Below are positions 9,669 to 18,844 of a stretch of DNA of 64,000 nt, in pieces; positions within the stretch are counted from its first letter, which is position 1, and each line of letters opens with the position of its first letter. The position numbers and the translations under genes are program-made. The notes beneath the pieces are model-generated. The model saw only the letters and a program-made list of their open reading frames with translations. It made no database searches and had not been told where the DNA came from. Source of the stretch: Micromonospora lupini (GTDB taxonomy: Bacteria > Actinomycetota > Actinomycetes > Mycobacteriales > Micromonosporaceae); contig NZ_JAPENL010000001.1 in the NCBI RefSeq assembly GCF_026342015.1, positions 3,100,001-3,164,000 on the forward strand, written 5' to 3'.

Positions 9669-10403
9669 CTACCAGCGGCCCAGTCGGGTGGCGAGCACGC
9701 TGAGCGCGGCCACTCCGGCGGTGGAGGTGCGCAGCACCGCCGGGCCGAGTCGCACCGGCCGGCCACCGGCCTCGCGGAACGCGGTCAGCTCGGCCGGGGC
9801 GATGCCGCCCTCCGGGCCGACGACCAGGACGATCTCACCGGCGGACGGCAGCTCGGCGGTGGTCAGCCGCTCCTCGGCCTCCTCGTGCAGGACGAACCCG
9901 GCGGCGGCGCCGGCGATGCGGCGGGCGACAGTCGCGGTGGACTCGTCCGGCGCACCGGCCACCACCGGTAGCCAGGGCCGGCGGGCCTGCTTCGCCGCCT
10001 CGCGGGCGGTGGCGACCCACTTCTCCCGGGCCCGTACGCCCCGGTCGCCGCGCCACTGGGCCACCGAGCGCGACGCCGCCCAGGGCACGATCTCGTCCAC
10101 CCCGACCTCGGTCATCGCCTGCACGGCCAACTCGCCCCGGTCGCCCTTGGCGATGCCCTGCACGGTGACGATCCGGGGTACGGGCGCGTCCGCGTACCCC
10201 CGGGAGGTGACGGTGACGTCCAGGCTGCCCTTGCCGACGGCGGTGACCACGGCGGCGGCCGTGCCACCCCGGCCGTCGGCGAGCAGCAACTCCTCGCCGA
10301 CGCGCAGCCGCTGCACGGTCGCGGCGTGGTGGCCCTCGGGGCCGTCCAGGGTCAACGCGTCACCGGTGGGCAGCGCGTCGACCAGGAAGAGCGGCGCCGA
10401 CAC
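9669..10403 (-). CDS. rsmE: 16S rRNA m3U1498 methyltransferase RsmE
   Basis: A 244-residue SPOUT-class methyltransferase that methylates U1498 of 16S rRNA. An N-terminal PUA-like domain (about 1-70) is followed by the trefoil-knot domain with EIVLVVGPEGGIAPAE (about 190) and a C-terminal LGPAVLRTSTAG knot motif that binds SAM. It starts with GTG, one base after the dnaJ stop. The hrcA-dnaJ-rsmE order is widely conserved, so rsmE is probably part of the HrcA-controlled heat-shock operon. Confidence 0.94.
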   Translation of the reverse strand: MSAPLFLVDALPTGDALTLDGPEGHHAATVQRLRVGEELLLADGRGGTAAAVVTAVGKGSLDVTVTSRGYADAPVPRIVTVQGIAKGDRGELAVQAMTEVGVDEIVPWAASRSVAQWRGDRGVRAREKWVATAREAAKQARRPWLPVVAGAPDESTATVARRIAGAAAGFVLHEEAEERLTTAELPSAGEIVLVVGPEGGIAPAELTAFREAGGRPVRLGPAVLRTSTAGVAALSVLATRLGRW

Positions 10404-10404
10404 C

Positions 10405-11550
10405 TCAGGCGTGGCCGTTGAACGCGTCGCGCATCCGGGAGAAGAAGCCGCCCTGCTTGGTCAGCTCGGCGACCTCCTCGCCCCGGGTTTTGGCGAAGTC
10501 GCGCAGCATCTTCTCCTGGTCGGGGTCGAGCTTGGTGGGCGTCCGGACGTCGAGGTGCACGTAGAGGTCGCCCCGGCCGGTGCCGCGCAGGTGCGGTACA
10601 CCCCGGGCGCGCAGCCGCAGCGTGCTGGCCGGTTGGGTGCCGGCCTTGACGTCGACGGTCTCCTCGCTGTCAAGCGTCTTGATGGTGAGCCGGGTGCCCA
10701 GCGCGGCGGCAGTCATCGGCACGGTGACGCGGCAGTGCAGGTCGTCGCCCTTGCGGGAGTAGACGTCGTGCGGCCGCTCGTGGATCTCCACGTAGAGGTC
10801 GCCGGCGGTGCCGCCGCCCGGGCCGACCTCGCCCTGCTGGGCCAGCCGGATCCGCATGCCGTCCTCGACACCGGCCGGGATCTTGACGGTGAGCGAGCGG
10901 CGGGTGCGTACCCGGCCGTCGCCGGCGCAGGTGGGGCAGGGGTGCGGGATGGTGGTGCCGTAGCCCTGGCAGACGGTGCACGGCCGGGCGGAGACCACCT
11001 GGCCGAGGAAGGTGCGCTGCACCGACTGCACCTCGCCCCGACCACCGCACGCCTCGCAGGTGGCCAGGTGGGTGCCGGCGGCCGTGCCGGCGCCCGAGCA
11101 GGTGGTGCAGAGCACGGCGGTGTCCACGGTGATCGGGGCCTCGACGCCGAACGCCGTCTCGTGCAGGTCGAGTTCGAGTCGCAGGATCGCGTCGGCGCCC
11201 GGGCGGGTCCGCGGACGTGGGCCACGGGCGCCACCTCCGGCGCCGCCGAAGAACGCGTCCATGATGTCCTGAAAACCGACGAACGGGCCGGCCCCGCCGG
11301 GGCCACCCGGGCCGCCGGCGCCGCCGCCTCCCGGGGCGAGCGGGTCGCCACCCAGGTCGACGATCTGCCGCTTCCGGTCGTCCGAGAGGACCTCGTACGC
11401 GGCGTTGATGTCCTTGAACTTCTCCTGAGCCTCCGGGTCCGGATTGACGTCCGGGTGGAACTGGCGCGCCAGCTTGCGGTAGGCGCGCTTGATCTCGTCA
11501 TCGGAGGCTTCCCGGCTGACACCGAGGATGCCGTAGTAGTCCCTGGCCAC
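10405..11550 (-). CDS. dnaJ: Chaperone DnaJ
   Basis: A 381-residue type-I DnaJ co-chaperone that stimulates DnaK ATPase and presents unfolded clients. The J domain is residues 3-68 with His-Pro-Asp at 32-34, followed by a Gly/Phe-rich linker (about 75-115). Four CxxCxGxG zinc repeats ([32 protein letters not shown]) precede the C-terminal substrate-binding domains. The start GTG at 11550 gives the usual [11 protein letters not shown]-terminus. Being next to hrcA, it is the dnaJ2 paralogue type, not the dnaK-operon copy. Confidence 0.96.
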   Translation of the reverse strand: MARDYYGILGVSREASDDEIKRAYRKLARQFHPDVNPDPEAQEKFKDINAAYEVLSDDRKRQIVDLGGDPLAPGGGGAGGPGGPGGAGPFVGFQDIMDAFFGGAGGGARGPRPRTRPGADAILRLELDLHETAFGVEAPITVDTAVLCTTCSGAGTAAGTHLATCEACGGRGEVQSVQRTFLGQVVSARPCTVCQGYGTTIPHPCPTCAGDGRVRTRRSLTVKIPAGVEDGMRIRLAQQGEVGPGGGTAGDLYVEIHERPHDVYSRKGDDLHCRVTVPMTAAALGTRLTIKTLDSEETVDVKAGTQPASTLRLRARGVPHLRGTGRGDLYVHLDVRTPTKLDPDQEKMLRDFAKTRGEEVAELTKQGGFFSRMRDAFNGHA

Positions 11551-11623
11551 TGCGTTCCGTGTCCTCATGTTCGTCTCGCGTTACGCCGACCGGCGGCCGC
11601 AGCCGGCCGTCGGCCCTGACTGG

Positions 11624-12646
11624 TCAGTTCTGGGCCAGCAGCTCGCCCACGTAGCGTGCCACGGCGCGCACCGTGGCGATATTGCCGGGGTAGTCCATCC
11701 GGGTGGGCCCCAACACGCCGAGGCCACCCACGATGGTGGCCCCCGGGCCGTACCCGGTGCTGACCACCGAGGCGGCGCGCAGGTTGTCGAACTCGTTCTC
11801 GTCGCCGATCAACACCCGGGTCGTGCTGGGCTCGGTCTCGCCGATGAGCTTGAGGAGCACGACCTCCTCCTCCAGGGCCTCAAGGATCGGCCGCAGCGAG
11901 CCCTGGAAGTCGAGCAGGCCACCCCGGGTGAGGTTGGCGGTGCCGGCCAGGGCGATGCGTTCCTCGTGCCGCTCGACGAGCGTCTCCAGCAGGACCGTGG
12001 CGAGGGTGGTCATCGCCGGACGCAGCTTGGGCGGCGCCTCCTCGACAAGCGCCTGCACCAGCGGCGGAGTGTCCGACAGCCGGGCGCCGGCGAGCTTCTC
12101 GTTGACGAGCCGGCGCAGGTCGGTGACGTCGTCGGCGGGGACCGGCCCGGGCAGCTCCACCAGCCGCTGCTCCACCCGCCCGGTGTCGGCGATCATGACG
12201 AGCATCAGCCGGGTGGTGGAGATCGGCACCAGCTCCAGGTGCCGCACCGAGGAGCGGGCCAGCGACGGGTACTGCACGACTGCCACCTGCCGGGTGAGCT
12301 GGGCGAGCAGGCGTACGGTGCGGTGCACCACGTCGTCGAGGTCGACCGCGCCGACGAGGAAGCGCTCGATGGCCCGGCGTTCGGCAGGGCTGAGCGGCTT
12401 GACCCGGGACAGCCTGTCGACGAAGAGGCGGTAGCCGCGGTCGGTGGGCACCCGGCCGGCACTTGTGTGCGGCTGCCGGATGTAGCCCTCCTCCTCCAGC
12501 ACAGCCATGTCGTTGCGGACCGTGGCCGGGGAGACCCCGAGCTGGTGCCGCTCGACCAGGGCCTTGCTGCCGACCGGCTCCTGGGTGGAGACGTAGTCCT
12601 CGACGATGGCGCGGAGCACGGCGAGCTTGCGGTCGTCCAGACCCAT
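11624..12646 (-). CDS. hrcA: Heat-inducible transcription repressor HrcA
   Basis: A 340-residue repressor that binds CIRCE operators in heat-shock gene promoters. The N-terminal winged helix (about 1-75, including [18 protein letters not shown]) is followed by the HrcA core domain. The start is ATG 12646, preceded by a strong AGGAGGT and a second GGAGG close to the ATG. A CIRCE element lies about 57 bases upstream, so the gene is autoregulated together with dnaJ and probably rsmE. Confidence 0.96.
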   Translation of the reverse strand: MGLDDRKLAVLRAIVEDYVSTQEPVGSKALVERHQLGVSPATVRNDMAVLEEEGYIRQPHTSAGRVPTDRGYRLFVDRLSRVKPLSPAERRAIERFLVGAVDLDDVVHRTVRLLAQLTRQVAVVQYPSLARSSVRHLELVPISTTRLMLVMIADTGRVEQRLVELPGPVPADDVTDLRRLVNEKLAGARLSDTPPLVQALVEEAPPKLRPAMTTLATVLLETLVERHEERIALAGTANLTRGGLLDFQGSLRPILEALEEEVVLLKLIGETEPSTTRVLIGDENEFDNLRAASVVSTGYGPGATIVGGLGVLGPTRMDYPGNIATVRAVARYVGELLAQN

Positions 12647-12702
12647 CCTCCGCACCTCCTGTCGCACGTCGGCCGCAGGCCCGCGCGGGGCCGACGGCCG
12701 TC

Positions 12703-12729
12703 CTGGCACTCGACTGTAACGAGTGCCAG
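12703..12729 (-). promoter_or_regulatory. CIRCE operator for HrcA
   Basis: Perfect inverted repeat CTGGCACTC-N9-GAGTGCCAG, matching the CIRCE core (GCACTC-N9-GAGTGC). It overlaps a TAGACT -10-like hexamer (12728-12733, minus strand) upstream of hrcA, as expected for autorepression. Confidence 0.92.
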
Positions 12730-12872
12730 TCTACGTCGGCGCCCCCGCCGACGCGATGATCAACGACAGCCCGTCGGTGCGGTCCGCGCCACCCCATGCG
12801 AGCCGATCGGCCCGCGGGGCCGGGCGGTGTCGCTCTGGTGCGACGTTGCCGCCGGCACCTACCGTGACAGTC

Positions 12873-13511
12873 ATGACTGAACCACCTCGCCCTCCCGGCG
12901 CGGGAGACCCCGGCAGTTACCCGCCGGAGCCGACTCCCCCGGGCTCGTCCTCCGCGGCCGAGCCGCCCACCGCACCACTGTCCGGGGCACCCGGCCCGGG
13001 CGGCTATCCCCCGGCCGGTGGCTATCCGCCGCCCACCGGTGACCAACCGCCGTCGGGCGGCTACCCTCCGCCGGGTGACTATCCGCCGCCTGGCGGTTAC
13101 CCGCCGGGCGGCCCGACTGGCGGTTATCCGACCGGGGGCGCGTTCGGCGGTCCCGGTGGCGGTTACGCCAACAACGAGGACAAGACCTGGGCGCTTGTCG
13201 CGCACTTCGGTGGCGCGGCTGGGATGATCATCAGTGGGGGCGTACTCGGCTGGATCGCTCCGCTGGTGGCGCTGCTGGCCCGGGGCAACCAGTCCCCGAC
13301 GGTCCGGTCACACGCCGTCGCCGCGCTCAACTTCCAGCTCATCTGGTCGATCGTCGGCCTGGTCGGCTGGGTGCTCTCGTGCATCCTGATCGGCTTCATC
13401 GGCGTCGGGGCGGCCATCATCCTCGGTGCCGTGTTCGGCATCATCGCCGGCATCAAGGCCAACGAGGGCAGCCTCTACCGCTACCCGCTCTCGGCCAACC
13501 TCGTCAAGTGA
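12873..13511 (+). CDS. Pro/Gly/Tyr-rich DUF4870 membrane protein
   Basis: A 212-residue protein. Residues 1 to about 100 are a low-complexity tract of repeated GGYPP units; the rest (from NNEDKTWALVAHFGGAAGMIISGG) is a DUF4870 domain with three hydrophobic segments. Family members are small membrane proteins of unknown function. The start ATG at 12873 follows a GTGACAGTC leader without a strong ribosome site. It is divergent from hrcA and ends at a GC-rich terminator. Confidence 0.85.
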   Translation: MTEPPRPPGAGDPGSYPPEPTPPGSSSAAEPPTAPLSGAPGPGGYPPAGGYPPPTGDQPPSGGYPPPGDYPPPGGYPPGGPTGGYPTGGAFGGPGGGYANNEDKTWALVAHFGGAAGMIISGGVLGWIAPLVALLARGNQSPTVRSHAVAALNFQLIWSIVGLVGWVLSCILIGFIGVGAAIILGAVFGIIAGIKANEGSLYRYPLSANLVK

Positions 13512-13512
13512 T

Positions 13513-13542
13513 CCGGGCCGGCCGCTCCCCCGGCCGGTCCGG
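13513..13542. terminator. GC-rich hairpin after the DUF4870 gene
   Basis: Twelve-base arms CCGGGCCGGCCG and CGGCCGGTCCGG (one G-T pair) with a CTCCCC loop directly after the stop codon. Confidence 0.65.
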
Positions 13543-13558
13543 CGCACCACCATCGCCG

Positions 13559-13632
13559 CCCGGGCGGCACGCCGGGTCCGGGCGGCCGGGGCGGCACGCG
13601 GGGTCCGGGCGGCCGGGGCGGCACGCGGGGGT
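13559..13632. repeat. 27-bp tandem repeat, about 2.7 copies
   Basis: The GCGGCAC core recurs at 13564, 13591 and 13618, an exact period of 27 bases. The array lies in the gap between convergent genes and runs into the hemW stop region. No function is visible; it is probably a replication-slippage minisatellite. Confidence 0.75.
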
Positions 13633-14855
13633 CAGGGCAGCAGGTCGCGGACGACCGCGTCGGCGAGCAGTCGCCCGCGCAGGGTGAGCACCGCCCGGCC
13701 GGCGGCGTAGTCCCCGGCGGCCAGCAGGCCGTTGGCCAGTGCCCGCTCGGCGCCGGCCCGGCCGGCCGCGTCGAGCACCGCCAGCGGCAGCCCGCTGGCG
13801 AGCCGCAGCCGCAGCATCACGTCCTCCATGTGCGCCTCGTCGACGGTCAGCACCTCGCGGGCCAGGCCGGGTGACGCTCCGGAGGCCAACCGCTGGGCGT
13901 ACGTCGTGGGGTGCTTGACGTTCCACCAGCGCACCCCGCCGACGTGGCTGTGCGCCCCCGGGCCGAGCCCCCACCAGTCCGCGCCGGTCCAGTAGAGCAG
14001 ATTGTGCCGGCACCGGGCCGCGTCGGTGCGCGCCCAGTTGGACACCTCGTACCAGGACAGGCCGGCCGCGTCGAGGGCGGCCTCCGCGGCCAGGTAGCGG
14101 TCCGCGGCGACGTCGTCACTGGGGTACGCCAGCTCGCCGCGCTTCATCCGCGCGGCGAGCCGGGTGCCGTCCTCGACAATCAGGGCGTACGCGCTGACGT
14201 GGTCCACCCCGGCGGCGACCACCTGCTCCAGCGTGGCGGCGAAGTCCTCGGCCCGCTCCCCAGGCGTGCCGTAGATCAGGTCCAGGTTGACGTGCTCGAA
14301 CCCGGCGTCGCGTGCCTCCAGGGCGGCGGCGGTGGCCCGACCGGCGCTGTGTTTGCGGTCCAGGATCGCCAGCACGCCCGGTGCGGCGGACTGCATGCCC
14401 AGCGAGATCCGGGTGTAGCCGGCCGCCCGCAGCCGCCGCAACGACTCCGGCGTGACCGACTCCGGGTTGGCCTCGGTCGTCACCTCGGCGTCGGCGGCGA
14501 GCCCCCAGGTGCGATCGATGCCGTCGAGGATGCGGGCCAGGTCGTCGGCGGGGAGCAGGGTGGGAGTGCCGCCGCCGACGAAGACCGTGTCGACCCGGGG
14601 CGGCGGGTTGTCGCCGAGCACCCGGGCGGCGAGCGCCAGCTCGGCAAGCACGGTGTCGGCGTACGCCTCGCGGCTGGCGCCCCCGCCCAGCTCGGCGGCC
14701 GTGTAGGTGTTGAAGTCGCAGTAGCCGCAGCGGCTGGCGCAGAACGGCACGTGGACGTACACGCCGAAGCCGCGCGCGCCGACCGCCGAGGTGGCGGTGA
14801 CGGGCAGCGATCCGTCGACGGGGACGGTCTCACCATCTGGAAGGACGCCGGGCAT
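13632..14855 (-). CDS. hemW: Radical SAM heme chaperone HemW
   Basis: A 407-residue radical SAM protein of the HemN/HemW family. The cluster motif CxxxCxxC is Cys39, Cys43 and Cys46 within VHVPFCASRCGYCDF. The first Cys follows PF, and there is no extra N-terminal HemN region, so this is the heme-insertion chaperone HemW and not an oxygen-independent coproporphyrinogen oxidase. A GGGTPT SAM-binding motif and the C-terminal HemN domain are present. Starts at ATG 14855; its 5' end is only 19 bases from the divergent enoyl-CoA hydratase start. Confidence 0.92.
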   Translation of the reverse strand: MPGVLPDGETVPVDGSLPVTATSAVGARGFGVYVHVPFCASRCGYCDFNTYTAAELGGGASREAYADTVLAELALAARVLGDNPPPRVDTVFVGGGTPTLLPADDLARILDGIDRTWGLAADAEVTTEANPESVTPESLRRLRAAGYTRISLGMQSAAPGVLAILDRKHSAGRATAAALEARDAGFEHVNLDLIYGTPGERAEDFAATLEQVVAAGVDHVSAYALIVEDGTRLAARMKRGELAYPSDDVAADRYLAAEAALDAAGLSWYEVSNWARTDAARCRHNLLYWTGADWWGLGPGAHSHVGGVRWWNVKHPTTYAQRLASGASPGLAREVLTVDEAHMEDVMLRLRLASGLPLAVLDAAGRAGAERALANGLLAAGDYAAGRAVLTLRGRLLADAVVRDLLP

Positions 14856-14874
14856 GGCCACTAGTGTGCCCGGC

Positions 14875-15684
14875 ATGACCTCTCCCGACGTCCTCGTGCG
14901 GGTCGCCACGGCCCGTGGGGTGACCACCCTCACCCTGGACAGCCCGCACAACCGCAATGCGCTCTCCACCGCCCTGATGACCCAGTTGCTGGCCGGGCTG
15001 GCCGCCGCGGTGGCCGACGACGCGATCCGGGTGATCGTGCTGGACCACACGGGCCCGGTCTTCTGCGCGGGCGCGGACCTGAAGGAGACCGCCGCTGCGT
15101 ACGCGAGCGGAACGGTGCCGGCCGGGATGCTTGGCGACGTCCTCGCGGCGCTCTGGGAGTGCCCGAAGCCGGTGCTCGCGCGGGTCGCCGGGCCGGCGCG
15201 GGCCGGCGGGCTGGGCCTGATCGCGGCCGCCGACCTGGCGGTCTGCGCCGACGAGGCGACCTTCGCGTTCACCGAGGTGCGGATCGGGGTGATCCCGGCG
15301 GTGATCTCCGCGACCGTGCTGCCCCGGCTGCACCCGCGCGCCGCCGCCGAGCTGTACCTGACCGGCGACACCTTCGACGGCCGACGGGCGGCCGAGATCG
15401 GCCTGGTCACCGCAAGCGTGCCGGCGGACGCGCTGGACGACGCGGTCCGGCGCTACTGCGACTCGCTTGTGCGCGGTGCGCCCGGCGCGCTGGCCGGCGC
15501 GAAGGAGCTGCTGCGCCGACCGGGTACCGCCGAGCTGCGGGGAGACCTGACCCGGCTGTCCGCCCTCTCGACCGGCTACTTCCTCTCCGACGAGGGGCGC
15601 GAGGGGGTCACCGCGTTCCGGGAGAAGCGATTGACGCGATGGGTGGCCGCTCTGGACGCGGATCACGGCGATCACGCGGGGTAG
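14875..15684 (+). CDS. Enoyl-CoA hydratase/isomerase family protein
   Basis: A 269-residue crotonase-fold protein. The oxyanion-hole segments are CAGADLKE (about 65) and AGPARAGGLGL (about 107-117), and ALAGAKELL occurs near residue 210. It is likely to hydrate or isomerise a CoA-linked acyl substrate; the exact substrate is unclear. The stop codon sits inside the arm of a long terminator hairpin. It is divergent from hemW and convergent with the SDR at 15731. Confidence 0.88.
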   Translation: MTSPDVLVRVATARGVTTLTLDSPHNRNALSTALMTQLLAGLAAAVADDAIRVIVLDHTGPVFCAGADLKETAAAYASGTVPAGMLGDVLAALWECPKPVLARVAGPARAGGLGLIAAADLAVCADEATFAFTEVRIGVIPAVISATVLPRLHPRAAAELYLTGDTFDGRRAAEIGLVTASVPADALDDAVRRYCDSLVRGAPGALAGAKELLRRPGTAELRGDLTRLSALSTGYFLSDEGREGVTAFREKRLTRWVAALDADHGDHAG

Positions 15685-15722
15685 GACAGGTGGCGTTCGC
15701 GTCGGTCCTACCCCGCGTGATC
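15670..15722. terminator. 18-bp perfect hairpin between convergent genes
   Basis: Arms 15670-15687 and 15705-15722 are perfect complements (GATCACGCGGGGTAGGAC), with a 17-base loop. The left arm contains the TAG stop of the upstream gene, so coding end and terminator overlap. It can serve both strands. Confidence 0.8.
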
Positions 15723-15730
15723 CGGTCGGG

Positions 15731-16495
15731 TCACCAGGCGGTCGCGCCGCCGTCGACGGGGTAGTTCGCCCCGGTGATGTACGACGCCCGGTCGGACGCG
15801 AGGAAGACCACCAGCTCGGCGACCTCCTCCGGTCGGGCGAAGCGCTTGAGGAGCGTCTTCGCCGTGATGGCGTCCCGGGCCGCCTGGTTGTCGCCGAGGT
15901 CCCGCTCACTTGCCGGGGTGAGGATCGGGCCGGGGCTGACGGCCACGGCGCGGATGCCGTGGGGTGCGCCTTCGAGCGCGAGCTGCCGCGTCAGACCGAT
16001 GACGCCGGCGTTCGCGGCGGTGTGGCCCACCATCGGGGGGACCTGGCCCGCGATCATGCCGGCCATCGAGGCGGCGTTGATGATGACGCCGCCACCGCGC
16101 CGGACCAGGTGCGGCCAGGCGAACTTCGACACGAAGTAGGGAATGTCGAGTTCCCCGGTGATGGTGTAGCGCCAGTCCTCCACCGAGAAGTCCGGCATCG
16201 GGCCGAAGCGCAGCGCGGCAGCGTTGTTGTAGACCACGTCGAGCCCCCCGTAGACGGTCGCGGCGTCCTCGACCAGCTTCCGGGCCTGTTCCGGGTCGGT
16301 CAGGTCGACGGGCGCGATGCTCGTCATCTCCCCGCCGGCCGCCCGGACGAGGTCGACAGTCTCGTTGTTGCCGTCGATCTGGATGTCGGCTCCGACGACC
16401 TTCGCGCCCTCGCGGGCGAAGGTGAGCGCCGCGACGCGGCCCAGACCGCCGCCGGTGCCGGTGATGACTACGACCTTGCCGTCAAGCGTTCCCAT
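15731..16495 (-). CDS. SDR-fold protein without catalytic Tyr/Lys
   Basis: A 254-residue short-chain dehydrogenase-like protein. The cofactor motif TGTGGGLG (12-19) and a Ser in INAAS (143) are present. At the usual Tyr-x3-Lys site the sequence has His158 and Asn162 (HTAAN), so the classical proton relay is absent. Its closest recalled relatives are actinobacterial SDRs with His in place of Tyr, but those usually keep Lys. Either the activity is unusual or the protein is non-catalytic. Starts at ATG 16495, preceded by AAGGAGG. Confidence 0.85.
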   Translation of the reverse strand: MGTLDGKVVVITGTGGGLGRVAALTFAREGAKVVGADIQIDGNNETVDLVRAAGGEMTSIAPVDLTDPEQARKLVEDAATVYGGLDVVYNNAAALRFGPMPDFSVEDWRYTITGELDIPYFVSKFAWPHLVRRGGGVIINAASMAGMIAGQVPPMVGHTAANAGVIGLTRQLALEGAPHGIRAVAVSPGPILTPASERDLGDNQAARDAITAKTLLKRFARPEEVAELVVFLASDRASYITGANYPVDGGATAW

Positions 16496-16763
16496 CGAAC
16501 TCCTCCTTGCCTGGTCGGGATCCGTTTCCGGTCCCGCAGTTGACGTGTCAATCGCTCAAGTCCCTGACCTGTCGATCGCTTCCCGACGCCAGGGTTCCGG
16601 TGACCTGGGAGACAGGCCGGAGTCCGGCCCGCCCGCCAGGTGAGTTCCTCGCCGCAGCGGGAACGTCCCGATCGGTACGCGCCGGCAGCGCGGACCCCGA
16701 ACCGCTCGGACGACCCGGACGACGCCACCGGGGACGTACGCTTGTCGAACTGTCGTTCAGGGG

Positions 16764-17624
16764 GTGTGGGTGCGAACTCGGGCAGCCGTGGCGGGTGGAG
16801 TGGTGCTCATCCTCGTCGCCGTGATCGCGATCTGGCTCGTCGTCCGGCAGGTCGGAAGTGAACTGCGCCTCCCGCTGGCCGGACGGACCTGCACGGTCCA
16901 GGCCGACGGCCAGGTCGCGCTGGACGTCGAGCAGATGGCCAACGCGGCGACCATCGCGGCGATCGGCGCCCAGCGCGGGATGCCGGAGCGGGCCGTGGTG
17001 ATCGCGCTGGCCACCGCGTACCAGGAGTCGGGGCTGCGCAACCTCGCCGACGGCGACCGGGACTCGGTCGGCCTGTTCCAGCAGCGCCCGAGTCAGGGCT
17101 GGGGCACGTCGAAGCAGATCCGCGACCCCCGCTACGCGGCCACCCGGTTCTACAAGGCGCTCAAGAAGGTGCGCGGCTGGGAGAAGATGCGGGTCACCGA
17201 CGCCGCCCAGCGGGTGCAGCGCTCGGCGTTCCCCGAGGCGTACCAGAAGTGGGCCGACGACTCCGAGGTGCTCACCAGGGCCCTGCTCGGCGACGTCACC
17301 GGCGCGGTGGCGTGCACGGTGGGGCGTACGCCTGTGATGCACGGCGCGGCGGCGGCCGCCGAGCTGACCCGCAACCTGGTGCTGGACTGGGGCGTGTCGA
17401 GCGCCGACCCGGCCAGCCAGACCGGGCTGGCGGTGACGGCGGGCGACAAACGTGACGGCTGGCGGTACGCGCACTGGCTGGTCTCGCACGCCCAGGACCA
17501 CGGGGTGAAACGGGTCCGCTTCGGCGACCTGGAGTGGACCGCCCGCAACGGCACCTGGGGCCGGGTCACCGGCGAGCAGGGCCCTGCGGGCCAGGTGGTG
17601 GCCGAGGTCTTCGCCGAGGGCTGA
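16764..17624 (+). CDS. Membrane-anchored lytic-transglycosylase-like protein
   Basis: A 286-residue protein with one N-terminal membrane helix (about residues 8-27) and an extracytoplasmic remainder. Residues 50-135 resemble a lysozyme-like/SLT fold: QESGLRN carries the candidate catalytic Glu, followed by SVGLFQQRPSQGWGT. This suggests peptidoglycan cleavage or remodelling. The C-terminal part is unrecognised. Two GTG codons (16764 and 16770) are possible starts, just after a GGGGG stretch. Confidence 0.75.
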   Translation: MWVRTRAAVAGGVVLILVAVIAIWLVVRQVGSELRLPLAGRTCTVQADGQVALDVEQMANAATIAAIGAQRGMPERAVVIALATAYQESGLRNLADGDRDSVGLFQQRPSQGWGTSKQIRDPRYAATRFYKALKKVRGWEKMRVTDAAQRVQRSAFPEAYQKWADDSEVLTRALLGDVTGAVACTVGRTPVMHGAAAAAELTRNLVLDWGVSSADPASQTGLAVTAGDKRDGWRYAHWLVSHAQDHGVKRVRFGDLEWTARNGTWGRVTGEQGPAGQVVAEVFAEG

Positions 17625-17803
17625 GCGACCCGGATCTCTTAACCGGCAGTCACCGCACAATCGGGCACCGCACCACAGGACGCCCAATTCACCCCACACA
17701 TGTCACTGTGCGCAGCAGTACCGCTGCATGCGGTCTGGCCGAGGCCCGCCCGCGTCGCACGCCCTCCCCGATGCCTGGACAGTCGCGTTACGATCGGCGG
17801 CCT

Positions 17804-18748
17804 GTGCCAGAAATGGTTTCACCTCATGGGGAGGGGTACGACGCGGTGTTCGATTACGGCGACCGGACCGGCTACGAACCGATCAGCGACACTGACCGCA
17901 AGGAGTTTCACGAGCAGGGCTTCCTCCTGCTGCGCAACGTCCTGACGGAGGACCACCGGGCGGCGCTGGAGGCGGCTGTCGACCGCGTCTACGCGGAGGA
18001 GCAGGCCAAGGGCAACACCAAGAAGGACGGCACGCTGCACCTGCTGGGCTTCCTGGAGCGCGACGAGCTGTTCGGCGAGCTGCTCACCCACCCGATCGCC
18101 TTCCCGTACATGTGGGGGCTGGCCGGCTGGAACATCTACACCCACCACAACCACCTGGACGTCACCCCACCGGCCGCCGAGCCGGAGAAACCGTACTGGG
18201 GCTGGCACCAGGACGGGTACCGCCAGAACTCCGACCCGGAGACGATGGACCCGAACCTGCCCCGGCCGATGTTCTCGCTGAAGGTCGCGTACGTGCTCTC
18301 CGACCTGTCGGAGACCGGCCGCGGCGCCACCAAGGTCATCCCGGGCAGCCACCTGAAGAACTCGCTGCCGCGGCCGGCGGACCTCACCGTGCAGAACCCC
18401 GACCCGGAGGGCACGGTGGAGATCACCGCGAACCCGGGCGACGCGTTCATCTTCGACCGTCGGCAGTGGCACTCCCGCTCGACGAACCTGTCGACCATCA
18501 CCCGCAAGATGCTCTTCGTCGGCTACACCTACCGATGGATCCGCCCGCTCGACGAGCTGCACCCGGACCTGGACGGCGAGTGGTACCGCAACCGCACGCC
18601 AGTGCAGCGCCAGCTGATCGGTGAGGGCACCCACACCGCCAACTACTGGGGCATCAACTGGGACGGGTACGTCGACGACGAGATCCCGCTGCGCAAGGAG
18701 CTCAAGGAGCGCGGTCTGCTGGACCGCAACGTTCCCTGGCTGCGCTGA
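17804..18748 (+). CDS. Phytanoyl-CoA dioxygenase family (Fe/2-oxoglutarate) enzyme
   Basis: About 314 residues with a double-stranded beta-helix dioxygenase core. The iron facial triad is His135-x-Asp137 (WHQDGY) and His223 (QWHSRS), and an Arg in YTYRWIR is the likely 2-oxoglutarate ligand. Relatives hydroxylate small molecules (PhyH, EctD and natural-product hydroxylases); no ectoine genes are nearby, so the substrate is unknown. The start is uncertain: GTG 17804 is chosen, with ATG 17813 or 17771 as alternatives. The gene is monocistronic with its own terminator. Confidence 0.85.
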   Translation: MPEMVSPHGEGYDAVFDYGDRTGYEPISDTDRKEFHEQGFLLLRNVLTEDHRAALEAAVDRVYAEEQAKGNTKKDGTLHLLGFLERDELFGELLTHPIAFPYMWGLAGWNIYTHHNHLDVTPPAAEPEKPYWGWHQDGYRQNSDPETMDPNLPRPMFSLKVAYVLSDLSETGRGATKVIPGSHLKNSLPRPADLTVQNPDPEGTVEITANPGDAFIFDRRQWHSRSTNLSTITRKMLFVGYTYRWIRPLDELHPDLDGEWYRNRTPVQRQLIGEGTHTANYWGINWDGYVDDEIPLRKELKERGLLDRNVPWLR

Positions 18749-18760
18749 TCACCGGCGTCT

Positions 18761-18800
18761 GAGGACGGCTCCCTGCCAACTGTGGCAGGGGGCCGTTCTC
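18761..18800 (+). terminator. Hairpin after the dioxygenase gene
   Basis: ACGGCTCCCTGCCA pairs with TGGCAGGGGGCCGT (one G-T pair) around an ACTG loop, followed by TTCTCGT. Confidence 0.7.
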
Positions 18801-18844
18801 GTATCCGCTTCCGGGCCACCCGCTGCCGCGTCGCGGCGACGCCG

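Noticed and set aside
8530..11619. A 1029-residue open frame on the plus strand over rsmE and dnaJ
   Set aside because: It overlaps several well-supported genes (HIT, SDR, rsmE, dnaJ) and shows no domain.
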